DNA of 15,647 bases, taken from the NCBI GenBank assembly GCA_964457945.1, contig CAYWFX010000060.1, positions 1 to 15,647 of the forward strand, written 5' to 3'. Shown here in pieces: positions 13,155 through 15,647 of this stretch. This stretch comes from PHAA01 sp964457945. Lineage in GTDB: Bacteria > Bacillota > Syntrophomonadia > Syntrophomonadales > Syntrophomonadaceae. The translations under genes were made by a program, and so were the position numbers. How positions within the stretch are numbered: the stretch's first letter is position 1; the number at the start of each line of letters is the position of its first letter. The notes below the pieces were generated by a model, which was given only the letters and a program-made list of their open reading frames with translations, ran no database searches and was not told the DNA's origin.

Positions 13155-14114
13155 TTAAAACTCCATGGATGCTTGATTTGTAAAATGAAACTTGGGAATA
13201 TTTCTAATATTTTTCATTAGGTTGAATAGAGCTAGATCCTTATTTTTTGCCTCAATCATAACATCGAAGTCTTTATTTAATTTTTTGGCCATTTGTAAAA
13301 AATCCAGGAATAATACTGGGTCAATATTATGAGCATGACTTCTAAACTTTTTATCATCCTTGGGACTTGAAACGTGAATTTTAGGTGCCAGGATTTCATG
13401 TGTCCAGGTATCGAATATTGCTGGCCAATAAGCTTTAATATCATCATTATTGTTATTACACCAATGATGATGTATATCTAATACCATAGGAATATCTAAC
13501 TGTTCACAAATGTTTAGGACATCTCGGGCTGTATAAATCTTATCATCATTCTCAAGTATTATTCTTCTTCTCAAGTGAGTAGGAAGATTTTTGTAGTTAT
13601 TTATAAATCTCTGTATGGAGTTAGTTTTATTACCATAACATCCACCAACATGCATAACAAGTTTTGCAGACGAATCTAATCCCATGCGATCAAATATTTT
13701 ACTGTGATATTCTAAATCCTCAATGGTTTTTTCAAAAACATCTTCTTTAGGAGAATTAAGCAAAGTATAATGGTCTGGATGAGCACTTATCCGCAAGTCA
13801 TTTTCTTTAGCGTAAAGACCCATAAGCTCCAATTTATCACCAACTGCGTTTAACCAATCCCAATTCTGGGTTATTGGATGGGTTGCCAGAGGAATTAATT
13901 TTGAAGTTATACGAAATACTTTGATATCATGAGCTTGATTATGATATAAGAGTCGTTGAGTGTTATCCAGGTTGGTATTAGCCAAAGAAGTTAGTTTATG
14001 AATTCTTTCCTCCTCAGCTTCAATCTTACTTAGATTCGCTACAGTAATGGTTTTGGATGGAGAACAATCTTCTAAAATCATTGACATTGCTACATAACCA
14101 AATCTAATTTTCAA
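13155..14114 (-). CDS. uvsE: UV damage endonuclease UvsE (UVDE)
   Basis: UvsE nicks DNA 5' of UV photoproducts and starts an alternative excision-repair path independent of UvrABC. The 319-residue TIM-barrel protein begins with RFGYVAMSM and keeps the metal-site pattern of the family: His112/His115, His155 (VMHVGG), Glu188 (ILEND), Asp213 and His216 (VLDIHHH), Lys245/His247 (APKIHVSS) and Glu288 (VMIEAKNKD). The start is TTG 14114-14112, with AAGGTG 5 bases upstream. The gene looks AT-richer, with more Asn and Lys codons than its neighbours, which may hint at acquisition. It has no obvious LexA box upstream and no clear promoter. It is convergent with the sigma-54 gene. Confidence 0.93.
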   Translation of the reverse strand: MKIRFGYVAMSMILEDCSPSKTITVANLSKIEAEEERIHKLTSLANTNLDNTQRLLYHNQAHDIKVFRITSKLIPLATHPITQNWDWLNAVGDKLELMGLYAKENDLRISAHPDHYTLLNSPKEDVFEKTIEDLEYHSKIFDRMGLDSSAKLVMHVGGCYGNKTNSIQRFINNYKNLPTHLRRRIILENDDKIYTARDVLNICEQLDIPMVLDIHHHWCNNNNDDIKAYWPAIFDTWTHEILAPKIHVSSPKDDKKFRSHAHNIDPVLFLDFLQMAKKLNKDFDVMIEAKNKDLALFNLMKNIRNIPKFHFTNQASMEF

Positions 14115-14220
14115 AATATCACCTTGTATATTCTGTCTAAATAAAGACGCTTAGGTTTGCAGTATATATTTTATTATTATAACTGCTGAGATGTGAAGCT
14201 ATACCCGATTATCGATACGC

Positions 14221-14250
14221 AAAAGAATAACAGAGCCCATAAAGCCCTGT
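14221..14250 (-). terminator. Probable terminator of tRNA-Trp
   Basis: On the minus strand ACAGGGC (14250-14244) pairs with GCTCTGT (14236-14230), seven pairs including one G-U, loop of seven. TATTCTTTT (14229-14221) follows. It starts 15 bases after the tRNA 3' end. The U-tract is interrupted, so strength is uncertain. Confidence 0.55.
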
Positions 14251-14265
14251 TTTGATTGTTGAAAA

Positions 14266-14341
14266 TGGCAGGGGAGACAGGGGTCGAACCTGCGACCCTC
14301 GGTTTTGGAGACCGATGCTCTGCCAATTGAGCTACTCCCCT
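14266..14341 (-). tRNA. trnW: tRNA-Trp (CCA anticodon)
   Basis: The minus strand gives a 76-nt cloverleaf. The acceptor stem AGGGGAG pairs with CTCCCCT, followed by discriminator G and an encoded CCA (14268-14266). The D-arm has AGCTCAATTGGCAGAGC. The anticodon stem CGGTC/GACCG-like region carries loop CTCCAAA with anticodon CCA (Trp). The T-arm has GGTTCGAACC. It is a single tRNA gene with its own promoter. Confidence 0.97.
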
Positions 14342-14366
14342 ACACTTATTTAACTCAGCAAGACAC

Positions 14367-14395
14367 ATTTTATCATAAATACAGGAGCGGTTCAA
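14367..14395 (-). promoter_or_regulatory. Sigma-A promoter of tRNA-Trp
   Basis: On the minus strand TTGAAC (14395-14390), 17 bp, then TAAAAT (14372-14367). The predicted start is about 14360, some 20 bases before the mature 5' end at 14341, leaving a short 5' leader for RNase P. Confidence 0.7.
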
Positions 14396-14504
14396 TATAA
14401 TTATGCAGGTTGAATAGGAAGAAAATTAATTGTATCCTTTAAATAGTAAATCTTGATGAAATAAAACTTCCGAGTTAACAATATATAGTCAGGTGGTGTA
14501 AATA

Positions 14505-15455
14505 GTGTTGAAAGATAAAATATTAGTATTAATGGGTGGATATTCTGAAGAGAGAGAGGTTTCATTAAGGAGTGGTGCTGCAGTATTAAATGCATTAAAG
14601 AATATTGGTTATGATGCAGCCGCTCTTGATCTAAAAGGAAATTCAGTTCAGGCTATTGCCGATTATAATCCCGATTTGGTGTTTATAGCCTTACATGGAA
14701 AAGATGGTGAAGACGGAACCGTACAGGGATTACTGGAGATAATGGGGATTCCCTATACCGGATCTGGGGTTACCAGCAGCGCAATAGGAATAAATAAGGT
14801 CTTGACCAAGAAGATATTGATCTATGAAGGGATTCCAACTGCAGCGTTTGCTATATTAAAAAAGAAGGATTTAAGTTCTAGGGAGCAAGAACTTAAATCC
14901 TTACTTGAAAACATTGGTCTGCCGATGGTAATTAAGGCTTCCACTCAGGGCTCAAGTATAGGGACATTTATTGTTCGTCAGGAAAGCGATGTTTTAACTA
15001 CGATAGAAGCTGCTTTCGAATATGACTCCGAGGTACTGGTGGAGAAATTTATTGATGGAACTGAGGTAACTTCCACTGTCATAGGAAATGATTTCACCCA
15101 AGTATTACCCCTTATTGAAATAACTTCTGCGAATGAGTTTTATGATTATGAATCCAAATACACTCCCGGTAAATGTAATCATATAATACCGGCTCGAGTA
15201 TCTGAAGAAATTCAAGAAAAGATAGCAAAGTTAACTGAAAGGGTATATCAGGCTATAGGTTGCAGAGGATATTCAAGAGTAGATTTTATTATTGATAAAG
15301 ACGGAAATCCTTATGTGCTTGAGATAAACACCTTACCAGGCCTGACTGAAATGAGTTTGGTGCCAGATGCGGCCCGAGCTGCCGGTATAAGCTTCGAGGA
15401 ACTAGTGGAGAGAATAGTAAGGCTAGGACTGGAAACACCAGTCCGCCAGAGGTGA
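14505..15455 (+). CDS. ddl: D-alanine-D-alanine ligase
   Basis: Ddl joins two D-alanines using ATP to make the dipeptide end of the peptidoglycan precursor, in the cytoplasm. The N-terminal block is GGYSEEREVSLRSG. The family HGKDGEDGTVQGLLE segment follows. The ATP-grasp part has KASTQGSSIG, EKFIDGTE, and RVDFIIDKDGNPYVLEINTLPGLTE with the Mg-binding Glu and Asn. The omega-loop reads YDYESKYTPG; a Tyr here is typical of D-Ala-D-Ala rather than the D-lactate ligases of vancomycin resistance. Length is 316 residues, normal. The start is GTG 14505 (or the adjoining TTG), with AGGTGG at 14491-14496. It is transcribed alone and ends in a strong hairpin. Confidence 0.94.
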   Translation: MLKDKILVLMGGYSEEREVSLRSGAAVLNALKNIGYDAAALDLKGNSVQAIADYNPDLVFIALHGKDGEDGTVQGLLEIMGIPYTGSGVTSSAIGINKVLTKKILIYEGIPTAAFAILKKKDLSSREQELKSLLENIGLPMVIKASTQGSSIGTFIVRQESDVLTTIEAAFEYDSEVLVEKFIDGTEVTSTVIGNDFTQVLPLIEITSANEFYDYESKYTPGKCNHIIPARVSEEIQEKIAKLTERVYQAIGCRGYSRVDFIIDKDGNPYVLEINTLPGLTEMSLVPDAARAAGISFEELVERIVRLGLETPVRQR

Positions 15456-15491
15456 TTAATTCTTAGCAATTCGGCAAATTATTGCTTTTGA

Positions 15492-15544
15492 ATAGGAACT
15501 AACATAAGTTTAGACAATAAACTTATGTTAGTTCCTGTGTTTTT
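15492..15544 (+). terminator. Long perfect-stem terminator after ddl
   Basis: AGGAACTAACATAAGTTTA (15494-15512) pairs without mismatch with its complement at 15518-15536, loop GACAA. Two more outer pairs (one G-U) are possible, and T residues follow at 15540-15544. A 19-bp uninterrupted stem is longer than usual for an intrinsic terminator. Confidence 0.8.
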
Positions 15545-15583
15545 GTCGAAAAAACAGATTCATTGCGGATAATCCTCAGAAAA

Positions 15584-15612
15584 CTGACCTGCCTGTGTCA
15601 ATCTGTTATACT
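15584..15612 (+). promoter_or_regulatory. Sigma-A promoter of the next gene
   Basis: CTGACC (15584-15589), 17 bp, then TATACT (15607-15612). The predicted start is about 15619, giving a leader of about 24 nt before the ATG at 15643. Confidence 0.6.
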
Positions 15613-15642
15613 ATTTATGACAAAATATTGAGGAGATGAATT

Positions 15643-15647
15643 ATGGA
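15643..15647 (+). CDS. Start of a downstream gene, cut by the window end
   Basis: ATG at 15643-15645 is preceded by GAGGAG (15630-15635) at good spacing and by a promoter. Only the start codon and two further bases are visible, so no product can be named. An ATG at 15636 overlaps the ribosome site and is less likely. Confidence 0.5.

Noticed and set aside
14401..14595. Minus-strand ORF overlapping the start of ddl.
   Set aside because: Antisense shadow of ddl and its leader, with no ribosome site or family resemblance.
14505..15455. A vancomycin-resistance type D-Ala-D-Lac ligase.
   Set aside because: The YDYESKY omega-loop has the Tyr typical of D-Ala-D-Ala ligases, and no vanH/vanX genes accompany it.

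Overview
The window looks like a chromosomal housekeeping region of a low-to-medium GC, Gram-positive-type anaerobe of the Firmicutes, class Clostridia. A Syntrophomonas-like lineage is my best guess from the gene set (YpmA, DUF366 inside a queuosine operon, DUF2225, YaiI/YqxD) and the strong AGGAGG-type ribosome binding sites. Species is not determinable by eye. The window holds no IS element, prophage or CRISPR array. It contains one assembly gap of exactly 100 N (3680-3779) that cuts one gene. Several genes start with TTG or GTG, so the start codons were chosen from Shine-Dalgarno position.

Layout. (1) 81-1755, minus strand: an ECF sigma factor and its membrane anti-sigma factor, translationally overlapping, behind what looks like an ECF-type autoregulatory promoter. 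(2) 1860-3262, plus: a YaiI/YqxD (UPF0178) protein, then an Mrp/NBP35-type Fe-S carrier ATPase with an N-terminal cysteine cluster. (3) 3263-3679: a strong sigma-A-like promoter, a leader of about 100 nt and an unrecognised 48-residue protein, then the gap. (4) 3780-4684, minus: a DUF2225 zinc-ribbon/TPR-like protein that appears to carry a C-terminal ribbon-helix-helix segment, truncated by the gap. (5) 4878-7137, plus: the preQ0/queuosine operon queD-queC-DUF366-queE, tightly packed with overlaps. (6) 7148-9007, plus: a clean promoter followed by ypmA-like, lepB, surE and an 87-residue membrane protein. (7) 9085-11192: an EF-G-like GTPase (FusA2 type), ended by a strong hairpin that can work in both directions. 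(8) 11191-12658: a small membrane protein (minus) divergent from an MscS-type channel (plus). (9) 12714-13149: a terminator-like hairpin, then a perfect sigma-54 (-24/-12) promoter driving a 77-residue cysteine-cluster protein. (10) 13155-14114, minus: a UvsE UV-damage endonuclease. (11) 14266-14395, minus: tRNA-Trp(CCA) with its own promoter and terminator. (12) 14505-15544: D-alanine-D-alanine ligase with a 19-bp perfect-stem terminator, then the promoter and first codons of the next gene.

How the genes relate. QueD, QueE and QueC are consecutive steps from 7,8-dihydroneopterin triphosphate to preQ0. GTP cyclohydrolase, QueF, Tgt and QueA are not in the window. DUF366 is locked into this operon by overlaps on both sides and is the most credible uncharacterised partner in a known pathway. 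LepB, Ddl, MscS and the ECF/anti-sigma pair are all envelope functions but are not one operon. The least explained item is the sigma-54-driven small Cys protein at 12916-13149.
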